Origin: Psychrobacter immobilis
GTDB taxonomy: Bacteria > Pseudomonadota > Gammaproteobacteria > Pseudomonadales > Moraxellaceae
Direction: 5' to 3'
Assembly: GCF_904846065.1 (NCBI RefSeq)
Contig: NZ_CAJGZV010000001.1
Location: 744,001 to 808,000 of the forward strand
Length of the DNA stretch: 64,000 bases
Of this stretch, positions 27,710-37,123 are shown piece by piece. The first letter of the stretch is position 1. Every line of letters starts with the position of its first letter. Under the pieces are notes generated by a model. The model worked only from the letters and a program-made list of their open reading frames with translations. It did no database searches and had not been told where the DNA came from. A program made the position numbers and the translations under genes.

Positions 27710-28576
27710 ATGATCGCTATCTCTCATTGTATAAAGACGGTGTTGACTGTCGCAGGACTATTTATATTGACCACAATAGCATCCTTAGATGCACAGGCAG
27801 CGCCTTTAGCTTTAGAGCCATCGACAAATGAAGAGGTATGGATAAAAGTCCCTGCGCCTGTAGCGATAGACTGGTATGAAGACAGCTGTCGATACGATCA
27901 TACTGAATATCGAACGTTTAAAGATTATGAAAACTGTATCTTTAAATCGTTAGGGCAAGTTGATAATTCGCAAAGCCGAAAGTGGGGCTTAAGTGACAGA
28001 GTCGTTCGAGAAAAAGACACTATTTATATCAGCATACCGAATCAAAAGCAGCCATTAGTATTTAAGGATTATCTTAAACCGTTTGAAGAGGAACATAGCG
28101 CTCACTATGAATTGCAGTACTACGATAAATCGCATAATTTATTACAGTTACTACATACGATGTATGAGACTCAAGCGACTGTCATTGTCGATTTAAACAC
28201 GGGGCGCTGGCAAGAGCTATATGCGACCAATCTTAAGTTTTCTGACGATATGACTCAAGTGGTAGGGTTTAATGGTAGGCAAGGTATGACCAAGGATATC
28301 ACGATATGGGAGCGTCAAAAAGCTGATAATGACGGATGCTATGCAACGATATTTGCTAGTAATGAATTATATGAACAAGATTATGATGATAAAAAGCATG
28401 AGGTATATGAAGCGAGAGATATCAGTTGGACAAGCAATAATAAAGTTAACGTTAATTTTTATTACAGAGTTAATCCCACTGACACGGTAGCGTTTCGCGT
28501 GCGCTATATTTATGCGGCTGACAATAAAGAAGGTAAATGGCAGAGAGTTTTACCTGATGCTAATACCAACGATTAA
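27710..28576 (+). CDS. Secreted protein of unknown function, paralogue array gene 2
   Basis: 288 residues; the ATG directly follows the stop of gene 1. Signal peptide with a hydrophobic core (TVLTVAGLFILTTIASL) and cleavage near AQAAP. It shares with its neighbours the Cys pair (DSCRYDH and YENCIF), the block KWGLSDRVVREKDTIYISIP, PLVFKDY, VIVDLNTGRWQEL and the end FRVRYIY. Sequence identity to genes 1 and 3 looks moderate, suggesting old duplications. Function unknown. Confidence 0.8.
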   Translation: MIAISHCIKTVLTVAGLFILTTIASLDAQAAPLALEPSTNEEVWIKVPAPVAIDWYEDSCRYDHTEYRTFKDYENCIFKSLGQVDNSQSRKWGLSDRVVREKDTIYISIPNQKQPLVFKDYLKPFEEEHSAHYELQYYDKSHNLLQLLHTMYETQATVIVDLNTGRWQELYATNLKFSDDMTQVVGFNGRQGMTKDITIWERQKADNDGCYATIFASNELYEQDYDDKKHEVYEARDISWTSNNKVNVNFYYRVNPTDTVAFRVRYIYAADNKEGKWQRVLPDANTND

Positions 28577-28603
28577 AAAATAATAAAAAGGTCTAGCTCT
28601 CAT

Positions 28604-29434
28604 ATGCAAATAACTCTATCAGTAGCCACTGAAATTCGCATCTGTATGACGAGTGCAATACTGCTAATGCTGTCAATGCCAGCACAAGCAGACCTGCCCC
28701 AAGCGACGACGGATGACTATGTTTGGAAAGTACTAGACCCAGCCAGAAAATCAGATTACTTTGATAATGAGTGTGAATACGACAGTTTGGTCTCTTATAG
28801 GAAATGCCTTGAGATAAGCTTAGAGAAACATGATAACAAGCTTAGCGAAAAGTGGGGATTGGGCAACCGTGTTTCGAGAGAAAAAGATACGATATATATC
28901 AAAGTACCCAATCGAAGCTTACCGTTGGTTTTTCGTGATGAGATGTTTGCTCCTGACGGCCAATCTCACTCTTATTTTTCACTATATGATTATGACGAAA
29001 AGAGACAACTGCTGTACTTGTTGAGAAGTTTTCCCGAAATAGAAAGTACTGTACTTATTAATCTCAAAACTGGATTTAGTCAAGAATTTGATGGTATCGA
29101 TTTAAGTGTGTCACCCAACAAAGAACGTATTATTACAGTAGAGCGTTATATAGATGAAGAAAATATTACGATTTGGCAAAAGCAGAAGGAGGGCGACTAT
29201 CAGATTGTTTACGAGAGTGACCCCAGCGAATTAAAAGCGCATTTGGCATTTTACCAAAATCGAGAACAAAAACATGATTTTGAAGATGTTGATATTGAAT
29301 GGCAAGGTAAGAATAGTGTTTTAATCGATTTTTATTATCTTATCAATGAAACAGATGATGTCGGCTATCGAGTACGTTTTAGCTTGGTCAAAAATGCTAG
29401 TTCATCGGACTGGCAAATGATTCCCATAAAATAG
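28604..29434 (+). CDS. Secreted protein of unknown function, paralogue array gene 3
   Basis: 276 residues, 27 bases after gene 2. Signal peptide with cleavage near AQADLP. Conserved blocks: Cys pair (NECEYDS and YRKCLE), KWGLGNRVSREKDTIYIKVP, LPLVFRDE, VLINLKTGFSQEF and YRVRFSLVKNASSSDWQ. Genes 1 and 3 share the KNAS motif at the end, which gene 2 lacks. No known domain recognised. Followed by queF with its own upstream region. Confidence 0.8.
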   Translation: MQITLSVATEIRICMTSAILLMLSMPAQADLPQATTDDYVWKVLDPARKSDYFDNECEYDSLVSYRKCLEISLEKHDNKLSEKWGLGNRVSREKDTIYIKVPNRSLPLVFRDEMFAPDGQSHSYFSLYDYDEKRQLLYLLRSFPEIESTVLINLKTGFSQEFDGIDLSVSPNKERIITVERYIDEENITIWQKQKEGDYQIVYESDPSELKAHLAFYQNREQKHDFEDVDIEWQGKNSVLIDFYYLINETDDVGYRVRFSLVKNASSSDWQMIPIK

Positions 29435-29497
29435 CCCATTGCTGTAAAATGACTGGTTTTTATTTCATTATATTTAAGCATGAAAGGTAAGTAACTT

Positions 29498-30382
29498 ATG
29501 AGTATTCACGGTATCTTGGGTGAGCAAACCACTGACTATCCAACCGAGTATAGTCCAGAGACCTTGTATCCTATCGCCCGTAGTATGGGTCGCGATGTCA
29601 TTGGCTGGCAAGACGATAATTTAATGGTTGGCATCGATTGGTGGCAGGCATTTGAGATGTCTTGGTTAAATCAACAGGGTATCTCGCAGGTTGCGATAGC
29701 ACGTTTTGGTATTCCAGCCAGCTCGCCATTTATCGTTGAGTCAAAGTCACTTAAGCTCTATCTAAACAGTATCAACTTTACTGAGTTTGCTAGTTGGGAT
29801 GCCGTGCAAACGCTAATTACCAAAGATTTATCAGCATGCGTTCAAGCAGAAGTACAAGTTGAGTTGTTTGGCTTAAATGACGACCTGCATAATAAGGCAT
29901 CAGGATTATTGGTGGCTCAACCTGAGGGTGTTTGTATTGATGACGCGCTTGCTAATAGTAGCGAAAAAGTCGCATTGTGCGAGCATCCTGACGCGTCATT
30001 GCTAAGTAGTGATAAAGATTTAAACAGTAGCTCTATTTTAGAGAATACTGGCACTGAGCCTTATATTTTCTATTCTAATTTACTACGCAGTAATTGTCCG
30101 GTGACCAATCAGCCAGATTGGGGGACGTTGGCGGTTTTGATGACCAGTAATAAAACAGTCGATGAGGCCGGAATGCTGCGTTATATCTTAAGTTTTCGTC
30201 AGCATAATGGTTTTCATGAGCAATGTGTGGAGCAAATATTTGCTGATTTGAGTCAATACTATGAGCCAAGTGAGCTGATGGTTCGCGCTTGGTATACACG
30301 CCGAGGCGGTATCGATATCAACCCTTGCCGTGTGAGTGATATAACCTTGCTACCTAAACCAAGTCGTTTGATTCGCCAGTAA
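29498..30382 (+). CDS. queF: NADPH-dependent 7-cyano-7-deazaguanine reductase
   Basis: 294 residues, the long two-domain (YqcD/E. coli) type. It reduces the nitrile preQ0 to the amine preQ1 in queuosine biosynthesis. The active-site Cys200 (SNCPVTNQPDWG) and Asp207 keep the spacing of E. coli Cys190/Asp197. The ESKSLKLYLNS motif and the C-terminal YTRRGGIDINP motif, which bind substrate and NADPH, are present. The middle (about residues 145-185) is longer and more Ser/Asn-rich than in E. coli. The AAAGGTAAGTAACTT stretch before the ATG gives a ribosome binding site. Confidence 0.95.
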   Translation: MSIHGILGEQTTDYPTEYSPETLYPIARSMGRDVIGWQDDNLMVGIDWWQAFEMSWLNQQGISQVAIARFGIPASSPFIVESKSLKLYLNSINFTEFASWDAVQTLITKDLSACVQAEVQVELFGLNDDLHNKASGLLVAQPEGVCIDDALANSSEKVALCEHPDASLLSSDKDLNSSSILENTGTEPYIFYSNLLRSNCPVTNQPDWGTLAVLMTSNKTVDEAGMLRYILSFRQHNGFHEQCVEQIFADLSQYYEPSELMVRAWYTRRGGIDINPCRVSDITLLPKPSRLIRQ

Positions 30383-30488
30383 ATGAATGTTCACTACCAT
30401 GTTTAATAATGAAGATTTTTAGCTTTCATAGATGAGCGTTCTTTCTTATACTCAATAAACCTTATTTTATGAATATTGAGATGCAGTT

Positions 30489-30890
30489 ATGAAGTTAAAA
30501 ACCGGATTTTTAACCGCTCTAGGGACTGCTATTTTGTCTCTTTCTGCCTTGCAGTTGGCACAGGCTGCATTTGTGGAAAATCAATATAACTGTGAAGACG
30601 CTTATATGGAAGTGGCTTATGATTGTGGTAACGATGCGATTGTAGTCGAAAAAAATCGCCTTAATAAAATCTATATGAGCGTTTATCGTACTTTGAATAA
30701 GGCGCAGCAGCAGCAGTTGGATAAAGAACAGCGTATATGGTTAAAGGATCGCAGCGATAAGTGTGACTTTGAATATGACGGTCTAATGAATAATTCTGTG
30801 GTGTACGCCCAGATTAGCGCTAATGTTTGCACCGCTAATGAGACACAGAAACGCAGTAAGGCTCTGAGTAAGAAGTATAATATCAAGTAG
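30489..30890 (+). CDS. LprI-domain (DUF1311) small secreted protein
   Basis: 133 residues. Signal peptide ending LAQAA near residue 26, then a Cys-containing helical domain: YNCEDAYMEVAYDCG, ALNKIY-like NKIYMSVYRTLNKAQQQQL, and EQRIWLKDRSDKCDFEY, the last being typical of lysozyme-inhibitor LprI-like domains. Four Cys could form two disulfides. Expected in the periplasm; lysozyme inhibition is a family suggestion, not shown here. Convergent with proS across a shared terminator. Confidence 0.85.
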   Translation: MKLKTGFLTALGTAILSLSALQLAQAAFVENQYNCEDAYMEVAYDCGNDAIVVEKNRLNKIYMSVYRTLNKAQQQQLDKEQRIWLKDRSDKCDFEYDGLMNNSVVYAQISANVCTANETQKRSKALSKKYNIK

Positions 30891-30903
30891 TTTATGTTAG
30901 CAA

Positions 30904-30944
30904 TAAAAAAGCGCCTATCTCATTTCATGAGATAGGCGCTTTTT
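30904..30944. terminator. Bidirectional terminator between the LprI-type gene and proS
   Basis: Perfect stem AAAAAGCGCCTATCTCAT/ATGAGATAGGCGCTTTTT with a 3-nt loop. It closely resembles the terminator at 24836-24871. Confidence 0.9.
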
Positions 30945-30968
30945 ATGGCACAGTTTTAACGAGTAAAA

Positions 30969-32687
30969 CTATTTGCCGCTTACTTTTGCAATGACTTCTT
31001 CACGGCTGAGCATTTGCTTTTCTGCTTCACGGCGATTGACGTATTCGTACTGGCCTTCAGCCAAGTTGCGGTCAGAAACCACGATGCGATGTGGAATACC
31101 AATCAATTCCAGATCAGCAAACTTAACACCTGGACGCTCGTTACGATCATCAAGAAGCACATTGATGCCTTGAGCCTTTAGCTCTTCGTACAGTGCCGTC
31201 GCTGTCTGCATGACGGTCTCTTCTTTTGACTTCATCGGTATGATAGCGACTTCAAAAGGAGCGATTGAATCATTAACCGTTGGCGTCTGTGGCCACATGA
31301 TACCGTTTTCGTCGTTGTTCTGTTCGATAGCAGCGGCAATGATACGGCTCACACCAATACCGTAGCAACCCATCATTAGGGTCACAGGCTTACCATCTTC
31401 ACCAGATACGGTAGCATTTAACGCTTGCGAGTACTTATCACCCAACTGGAAGATATGACCGACCTCGATACCACGTTTGATTTTTAAGCTGCCTTTACCA
31501 TCAGGAGAAGGGTCGCCTTCCTGCACATTGCGTACATCAACGACACGTGTAATGCTCGCATCACGCGCCCAGTTCATACCAGTGGTGTGTTTATTGACTT
31601 CATTGGCACCGCATACAAAGTCTGACAAAGTTGCTGCCGAACGATCAACAAAGACAGGCATATCCAAATTAACGCCAATATAGCCTTTGTGCAGACCAGC
31701 AGCTTTCAGTTCTTCATCAGAAGCCATTGTCAGCGGCACATTGGCCTCTTCGATTTTCTCGGCTTTGATCGTATTTAGCTGATGATCACCGCGTAATACG
31801 ATAGCAATAAGCTGTGGCTCATCATTTTCGGTATGACCATGGACGATTAACGTTTTGACCGTCGTTTCTAATGGTAAGCCTAAATGTTCAGCAACCATTT
31901 TACAGCTGGTCATATTTTCCGTCAGGACGTCTTCGCGTTCCATTTTCGGTGGCTGACGCTCAGCGGTGCTCACTGATTCGGCAAGCTCAACGTTGGCCGC
32001 ATAATCAGAAGAATCAGAGAAGGCAATATCATCTTCGCCGCTGTCTGCCAATACATGAAATTCGTGTGAAGCAAAACCACCAATAGAACCAGTATCCGCT
32101 TGTACTGCACGGAAATCTAAGCCCAAACGGGTAAAGATACGCGTATAAGCGTCATACATGTCATGGTAAGTTTTTGCCAACGATGCTTGATCAACGTGGA
32201 ACGAATAAGCATCTTTCATGGTAAATTCGCGTGCGCGCATCACACCAAAACGTGGACGAATCTCATCACGGAATTTGTTCTGAATTTGGAAAAAGGTGAT
32301 TGGTAATTGTTTATAACTACGCAGCTCGCCTTGCGCCAGATTGGTGATGACTTCTTCATGTGTCGGACCCAATACAAAGTCGCGATCATGACGGTCTTTG
32401 AAGCGCAACAGCTCAGGACCGTAATCGTTAAAGCGTCCGGTCGTTTGCCAAAGCTCGGCGGGTTGGGTCATTGGCATCAGCACTTCTTGTGCACCAACTT
32501 CTTGCATCTCTTCACGAACAATGCGTTCGACTTTTTGCAAGATGCGTAGCCCCATGGGCAACCAAATATATAACCCAGAAGCAATTTTACGAATAAGACC
32601 GGCACGCACCATCAATTGGCTTGAGGCGATATCGGCATCACTTGGGGTTTCTTTTAGAGTGGCAAATAAAAATTGACTGGCTTTCAT
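30969..32687 (-). CDS. proS: Prolyl-tRNA synthetase
   Basis: 572 residues, the bacterial type with an editing domain inserted between class II motifs 2 and 3. Visible: the N-terminal [23 protein letters not shown], motif 2 [20 protein letters not shown], the insertion (about residues 225-400) with KTLIVHG and [19 protein letters not shown] typical of the YbaK-like editing fold, motif 3 [13 protein letters not shown], and the C-terminal anticodon-binding domain. It charges tRNA-Pro; a tRNA-Pro gene lies at 50595. Single gene. Confidence 0.97.
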   Translation of the reverse strand: MKASQFLFATLKETPSDADIASSQLMVRAGLIRKIASGLYIWLPMGLRILQKVERIVREEMQEVGAQEVLMPMTQPAELWQTTGRFNDYGPELLRFKDRHDRDFVLGPTHEEVITNLAQGELRSYKQLPITFFQIQNKFRDEIRPRFGVMRAREFTMKDAYSFHVDQASLAKTYHDMYDAYTRIFTRLGLDFRAVQADTGSIGGFASHEFHVLADSGEDDIAFSDSSDYAANVELAESVSTAERQPPKMEREDVLTENMTSCKMVAEHLGLPLETTVKTLIVHGHTENDEPQLIAIVLRGDHQLNTIKAEKIEEANVPLTMASDEELKAAGLHKGYIGVNLDMPVFVDRSAATLSDFVCGANEVNKHTTGMNWARDASITRVVDVRNVQEGDPSPDGKGSLKIKRGIEVGHIFQLGDKYSQALNATVSGEDGKPVTLMMGCYGIGVSRIIAAAIEQNNDENGIMWPQTPTVNDSIAPFEVAIIPMKSKEETVMQTATALYEELKAQGINVLLDDRNERPGVKFADLELIGIPHRIVVSDRNLAEGQYEYVNRREAEKQMLSREEVIAKVSGK

Positions 32688-33256
32688 AAATAAAGCGTAA
32701 CCTTATCAACGATAAAATAAATAAGAAATAGTAGGATATTGAGCGTGTGCTTTGATGGCCGACGCAAGCTTACCTTTGTATCACTTGGTAATAGTCTAGG
32801 ACATGCCTAGCTAAAAAGTACTGCGACAAACAGTACATGAATAGAAAGTGCGTTCATAAAACGCCTTACAAAAAGGCTGGAACTTTTCATTTTGTATTAA
32901 AATGTTGATGTTGGCAGCGTCATACTTTACGCATAAAGACCAGAAAAATAGATGTACGCCAACATTTTGCTTATACAATCTGACTATGTTAGGTAAAGTT
33001 AGCCTAAGACGCAATGACTTTTTGTTTTTTCAGACAGAACGTGACTTAAACGTGACTTAAACGAGCAAATGAGGTCACTATAACTCGATTATTTACCAGT
33101 TTTTAGGGTATTTATAGTAAATGGTAGCGCTAGTCATTATGTAGCGTATTGGTAGTTATTACTTGAAGTTGCTGCTCAAAAGTAGCATTTATCATTTAGA
33201 CAGTTATTTGTTATACGTTTAATAAAAATAAATGATAAAACTCTGAGGGTGTTTAT
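32688..33256. other. Intergenic region proS / DUF4230 gene
   Basis: About 570 bases. It holds a short hairpin GTACTG/CAGTAC (32818-32836) and an 11-bp direct repeat ACGTGACTTAA in two adjacent copies near 33039-33060. A 67-codon minus-strand frame (32811-33014) has no start signals and is not believed. AT-rich promoter sequence precedes the next gene. Confidence 0.45.
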
Positions 33257-33994
33257 ATGAATAATCCTGACAATCGATCTCCTGTTAATAATGATGCGAC
33301 TAACTCACAAGCGAAAAAACCTATTGCGATGATGTCGTGGATGATATTGCTCATCGGTTTAGCAGCTATCGTCTTTGCTATTTATAGTGTGCAGAATATA
33401 ACCAAGGAAGAGCCGATAGAAACCATTACTCGTGAAGGCGTGGTCACACAAATTCAAAAATTGAATCGTTTGGAAACAGTGGCATTTAGTGTCGATACCG
33501 TCATTACCAGTCAACGCCCTGGCAGTTGGATGAAGCTGTGGCAAGACGAACAAAAGGGTTTGTTTATCGCGCGCGGACGAGTGGAGGCGGGGATTGATTT
33601 AAGTGCACTTACCCCTGAAATGGTACAAGTGGTGCAGCCTGAAATTAACGTCGATGAGGTACAAGAAGCGGGTGCCAATACGCCAGTCTCAGTGATGCCG
33701 CAAATCAATATTACCATCCCACCATCAGAGATATTTTCGGTTTATCTGGACGATATCGAGATTTATGATTGGCAGACTGGTGCTTTTGGCATGATGCAAG
33801 TCGATCCAAAAATATTGCAACAAGCGCAAAGTATGGCAAAAAAAGAAGTACTCGAACGCGCTTGTCGTGGTGATGTCATGAATATGGCACTAGAAAATGC
33901 GCAAACCCAACTGCAACAGTTATTTTCGTTAACTGGTGCAGTAGTGACGGTAACGACTCAAGGCGCAGGCGCGTGCCAGATGCCAGTAAAATAA
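33257..33994 (+). CDS. DUF4230 family membrane-anchored protein
   Basis: 245 residues. A short cytoplasmic N-terminus is followed by one membrane helix (MMSWMILLIGLAAIVFAIYS, about residues 25-44) and an extracytoplasmic domain. The domain matches DUF4230: LNRLETVAFSVDTVI at its start, a central IARGRVEAGIDLSAL and INITIPPSEIFSVYLDDIEIYD, and a helical C-terminus with ACRGDVMNMALENAQTQL. Two Cys in the last part may pair. A second small membrane protein follows. Biological role unknown. Confidence 0.82.
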   Translation: MNNPDNRSPVNNDATNSQAKKPIAMMSWMILLIGLAAIVFAIYSVQNITKEEPIETITREGVVTQIQKLNRLETVAFSVDTVITSQRPGSWMKLWQDEQKGLFIARGRVEAGIDLSALTPEMVQVVQPEINVDEVQEAGANTPVSVMPQINITIPPSEIFSVYLDDIEIYDWQTGAFGMMQVDPKILQQAQSMAKKEVLERACRGDVMNMALENAQTQLQQLFSLTGAVVTVTTQGAGACQMPVK

Positions 33995-34162
33995 CGCATA
34001 CATAATTTTATTAGAGCCATAGACTAGATAGTCATACGTTAGCTTATTAATTGGAAACACTTAAAGTAACGCCATTTATATTGTATAGTAGAGCTTATCT
34101 ATTATTCATAATCAACTTATGAATTTCGTTGGTAATATAACCCTATATAAAAGGTGGCGTAT

Positions 34163-34324
34163 ATGACAACTCTTAATAATAAACCGTCTTCTGACTCTGA
34201 GCGTCAGCTTAATAAGCGCCCTAAAGCGAAAGAATCGCTTTCTTTTGCGACATGGGTGCTGTTAATCATAAGCTTCACTCTACTAGCCTATGCCTTATAC
34301 ATTATCCAAACTCGTATCTTGTAA
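34163..34324 (+). CDS. Small single-pass membrane protein (53 residues)
   Basis: ATG at 34163 preceded by AAGGTGG with a 6-nt spacer. A charged, Ser/Lys-rich N-terminal half is followed by one membrane helix (TWVLLIISFTLLAYALYII) and a short QTRIL tail. Its layout echoes the N-terminus of the DUF4230 protein 170 bases upstream (charged tail, helix, YS/YI then Q-rich end). It may be a truncated duplicate or a partner. No known family. Confidence 0.6.
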   Translation: MTTLNNKPSSDSERQLNKRPKAKESLSFATWVLLIISFTLLAYALYIIQTRIL

Positions 34325-34420
34325 ACTCTAGCTGATACTAGTAAGGGTAGATAACGTGAGTAAGATGCCATAGCTGAAACTCTTAGTAAATTGAGGTTTT
34401 AGTGTTGATGTAATGCGTCG

Positions 34421-36112
34421 CTATTTTTTAAATTCAGCAATCGCTAATTGGCGAGCCGCTTTATGTTCGACCATCGGTAATGGGTAATCAATGTCAGAAA
34501 ATTTACCGCCCTTTGCTAGTGCTTGACGCATTTTATCCTCGCTATGCAAGATGGTGGTAGGAATGGCTTTTAGCTCAGGCAGCCACGTCTTGATAAATTC
34601 GCCATCGGTATCGTGGGTTTTGGCTTGGCTAAAAGGGTTCATAATGCGAAAGTAAGGTGCAGAGTCGGTGCCAGTCGACGCGCTCCATTGCCAACCCCCA
34701 TTATTGGAGGCAAAGTCGCCGTCTATCAGCTGCTGCATAAAATAACGCTCACCTAAGCGCCAATCAATCAATAAATCCTTGGTTAAAAACATTGCCGTGA
34801 CCATCCGCAAGCGATTGTGCATAAAGCCCGTTGTATTCAGGCAGCGCATTGCCGCATCGACTAACGGCACGCCAGTTTTACCTATGCACCATGCCGCAAA
34901 ATCATCTTGATTATATGACCAGTTAATTTTGACATCAGTCTCATGTTTATACGCTTGATGGCGAATCAGCTCGGGCTTATAGTCTAAAACATGACGATAA
35001 AAGTCACGCCAAGCCAGCTCACTTATCCAGCGGTTAATGTCATTATTATCAGTGTTGTCAAAGCTATCCCCGCTATCTAAGGTGTCTCCGTCATTCCCAT
35101 GTAATTCTCCCAGTGCTTTGCTTAATTGTAGGGTAGCTTGTAAGTAGCAAAGTCTGGGGCTGATTGCGCCAATAGTCAGGTAGGCAGATAGCTGACTGGT
35201 GGCATTTAAACTGGGTACATCACGGCTCACATCGTAGTTATCAATATCCTCAGCGATGAAGTCCTCTAAACGCTGGCAAGCCGCCGCTTCGCCAGCAGGG
35301 TAGGCTGCCCGAGCGTGCTCAAGCTGTACGTCTATATCCATGGGCTCTAATAAACCAGCATTTTGCAGTGCCTTTTGATAATTTTCGACTACTTCTTTAC
35401 TTACTCTTTCTATATCTTCGATAGTAGCACTGGCTTTCGAGACTTCTAGTTTGGCTTTAGTGTTGCCATTTATGGCGGATGCCTCATGCATTTGTATGGT
35501 ACTGATATCCAAGGTTTGTCGCCATTTTTTATAAAACGGGGTAAACACTTGATACATGCTTTCGTCATTGGTGGTGATACTTTGCGGTGGCAAGATACAT
35601 TGGTCATGCCAGCGGATAAATTCTATATCGTTGTTTGCAAGCTGTTTGGTTAATTGCTCATCACGCTTAATCTCATTGCCTTCGTACTCGTGATTGCCCA
35701 TAACAGTACTGATCTGGTTCGCGCTACAGATATCTAGCATCGCCTCAATACAGTCAGAAAAGCTTGAGCTGACTTGTACTGTTAAGTGGATATTTAATTG
35801 CATTTGCAGGGATTTGGCTAAGATAGGCAAGGTGCGAGCGATATGGTCAAGTTGAACCAATGACATATCATGCGTGTGCCACTGCTCAGGAGTCATAAAA
35901 AAGATAGCACTGACCTGAGCGTTTTCTGCATTTGCGCGCTCACAAAGTGCAGCTAGAGCGGTGTTATCATGTACTCGCAGGTCACGGCGAAACCACATTA
36001 AATAATGCGCTGGGTTTACGCTAATGGCATCGTCGCTATTGTTGACGTTGCTTGTTTCGGTGCTATCTGTGCTATCGGTGTTATGAGACGTTTCCGCCGC
36101 CGTTTTAGACAT
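34421..36112 (-). CDS. phrB: Deoxyribodipyrimidine photolyase (class I CPD)
   Basis: 563 residues. The N-terminal antenna-binding domain starts LMWFRRDLRVHDNTAL. The FAD domain contains WISELAWRDFYRHVL, KTGVPLVDAAMRCL, TGFMHNRLRMVTAMFLTKDLLIDWR, then GWQWSASTGTDSAPYFRIMNP. These match light-driven repair of cyclobutane pyrimidine dimers. It is about 90 residues longer than E. coli PhrB. The extra length is a Thr/Ser/Asn-rich N-terminus and low-complexity inserts, including one rich in Asp/Asn at about residues 345-360. Transcribed divergently from trpF. Confidence 0.94.
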   Translation of the reverse strand: MSKTAAETSHNTDSTDSTETSNVNNSDDAISVNPAHYLMWFRRDLRVHDNTALAALCERANAENAQVSAIFFMTPEQWHTHDMSLVQLDHIARTLPILAKSLQMQLNIHLTVQVSSSFSDCIEAMLDICSANQISTVMGNHEYEGNEIKRDEQLTKQLANNDIEFIRWHDQCILPPQSITTNDESMYQVFTPFYKKWRQTLDISTIQMHEASAINGNTKAKLEVSKASATIEDIERVSKEVVENYQKALQNAGLLEPMDIDVQLEHARAAYPAGEAAACQRLEDFIAEDIDNYDVSRDVPSLNATSQLSAYLTIGAISPRLCYLQATLQLSKALGELHGNDGDTLDSGDSFDNTDNNDINRWISELAWRDFYRHVLDYKPELIRHQAYKHETDVKINWSYNQDDFAAWCIGKTGVPLVDAAMRCLNTTGFMHNRLRMVTAMFLTKDLLIDWRLGERYFMQQLIDGDFASNNGGWQWSASTGTDSAPYFRIMNPFSQAKTHDTDGEFIKTWLPELKAIPTTILHSEDKMRQALAKGGKFSDIDYPLPMVEHKAARQLAIAEFKK

Positions 36113-36302
36113 TCAAGTATCCCTATATTAATCAATCGCAATCATAAACAAAACTATGAATAAAAGTATGCTAGGATAAGTTTTTGGTTGCAATTGATTT
36201 GCCGCTTAAGTAACAAATTATCACCATTTACTATGATTAACAGCTAATTATAATTTATAATCAATCCTTGTCTATTGTTAAGGTAATATTTAAGGTTGCA
36301 TC

Positions 36303-36986
36303 ATGCACGTTAAGTTTTGCGGTTTTACCCAGCCTAATGATATTAAAATTGCCGCCCAGTTGGGTGTTGATGCGGTTGGCTTGGTGTTTTATCCACCAAG
36401 CCCGCGTGCGGTAACAATTGAACAAGCGCAATCGTTAAGTGCTTCTTTGCCAGCTTTTATAAGTATAGTGGCTTTAGTGGTGAATATGCCGCGCGCAGAG
36501 CTGATAGAATTAGCGAATCAGGTCTCTTTTGATATTATTCAATTCCATGGTGATGAAACACCGGAGCAATGTGCGCAGCTGGCCAGTGCGGTCAATAAAC
36601 GCTGGATAAAAGCGCTGCGTATCAATGCTGACCAACACACCGCTGCTAGCGTGAGCGCCGAGATTAATGAGTTTGCCGCCGCTGGCGCGAACAGCATCTT
36701 ATTGGATGCTTACCATCCCCATAAATATGGCGGCACAGGGGCACGTTTTGATTGGAGTCTGCTACCGAAAGACAGCTCGCTACCTATTATTTTAGCGGGC
36801 GGACTGGATGCCGATAATGTCGCTGCCACTTTAGATTTGCCTATCTATGCGGTCGATGTCAGCGGTGGTATTGAGATTGATAAAGGTAAAAAAGACCCTG
36901 CTAAAATGCGTGCCTTTATGAAAGCGGTCAAACGCGACCGATGGCAAAACGCGACGCTTAGCGAACCTTCGGATGTAAATGGCTAG
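36303..36986 (+). CDS. trpF: Phosphoribosylanthranilate isomerase
   Basis: 227 residues, a single TIM barrel, third step of tryptophan synthesis. The catalytic Cys6 lies in MHVKFCGFT and the catalytic Asp in YAVDVSGGIE. Substrate phosphate-binding loops are GAVGLVF-like VGLVFYPPSPRAV and ILAGGLDADNV. It is a separate gene, not fused to trpC. It heads the trpF-trpB-(unknown)-trpA-accD-folC run, though the gaps (up to 240 bases) allow internal promoters. Confidence 0.96.
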   Translation: MHVKFCGFTQPNDIKIAAQLGVDAVGLVFYPPSPRAVTIEQAQSLSASLPAFISIVALVVNMPRAELIELANQVSFDIIQFHGDETPEQCAQLASAVNKRWIKALRINADQHTAASVSAEINEFAAAGANSILLDAYHPHKYGGTGARFDWSLLPKDSSLPIILAGGLDADNVAATLDLPIYAVDVSGGIEIDKGKKDPAKMRAFMKAVKRDRWQNATLSEPSDVNG

Positions 36987-37123
36987 CTTTATAGTTTCAA
37001 ACTTCATAATTTCAAAATTTACAGTTTTAAACTGCCAAAGCTAATGACGTAAAAAATTTCCCCTATAGTTACTTTAAAAAAACACCAATCCTAAAAATAC
37101 CACTTATTACAGTAGGAATTACC

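Noticed and set aside
32811..33014. 67-codon minus-strand frame upstream of proS
   Set aside because: No ribosome binding site and no recognisable protein features beyond scattered Cys.
36987..37123. Trp-type attenuator leader peptide before trpB
   Set aside because: No short frame with Trp codons and no paired stems were seen in the gap.
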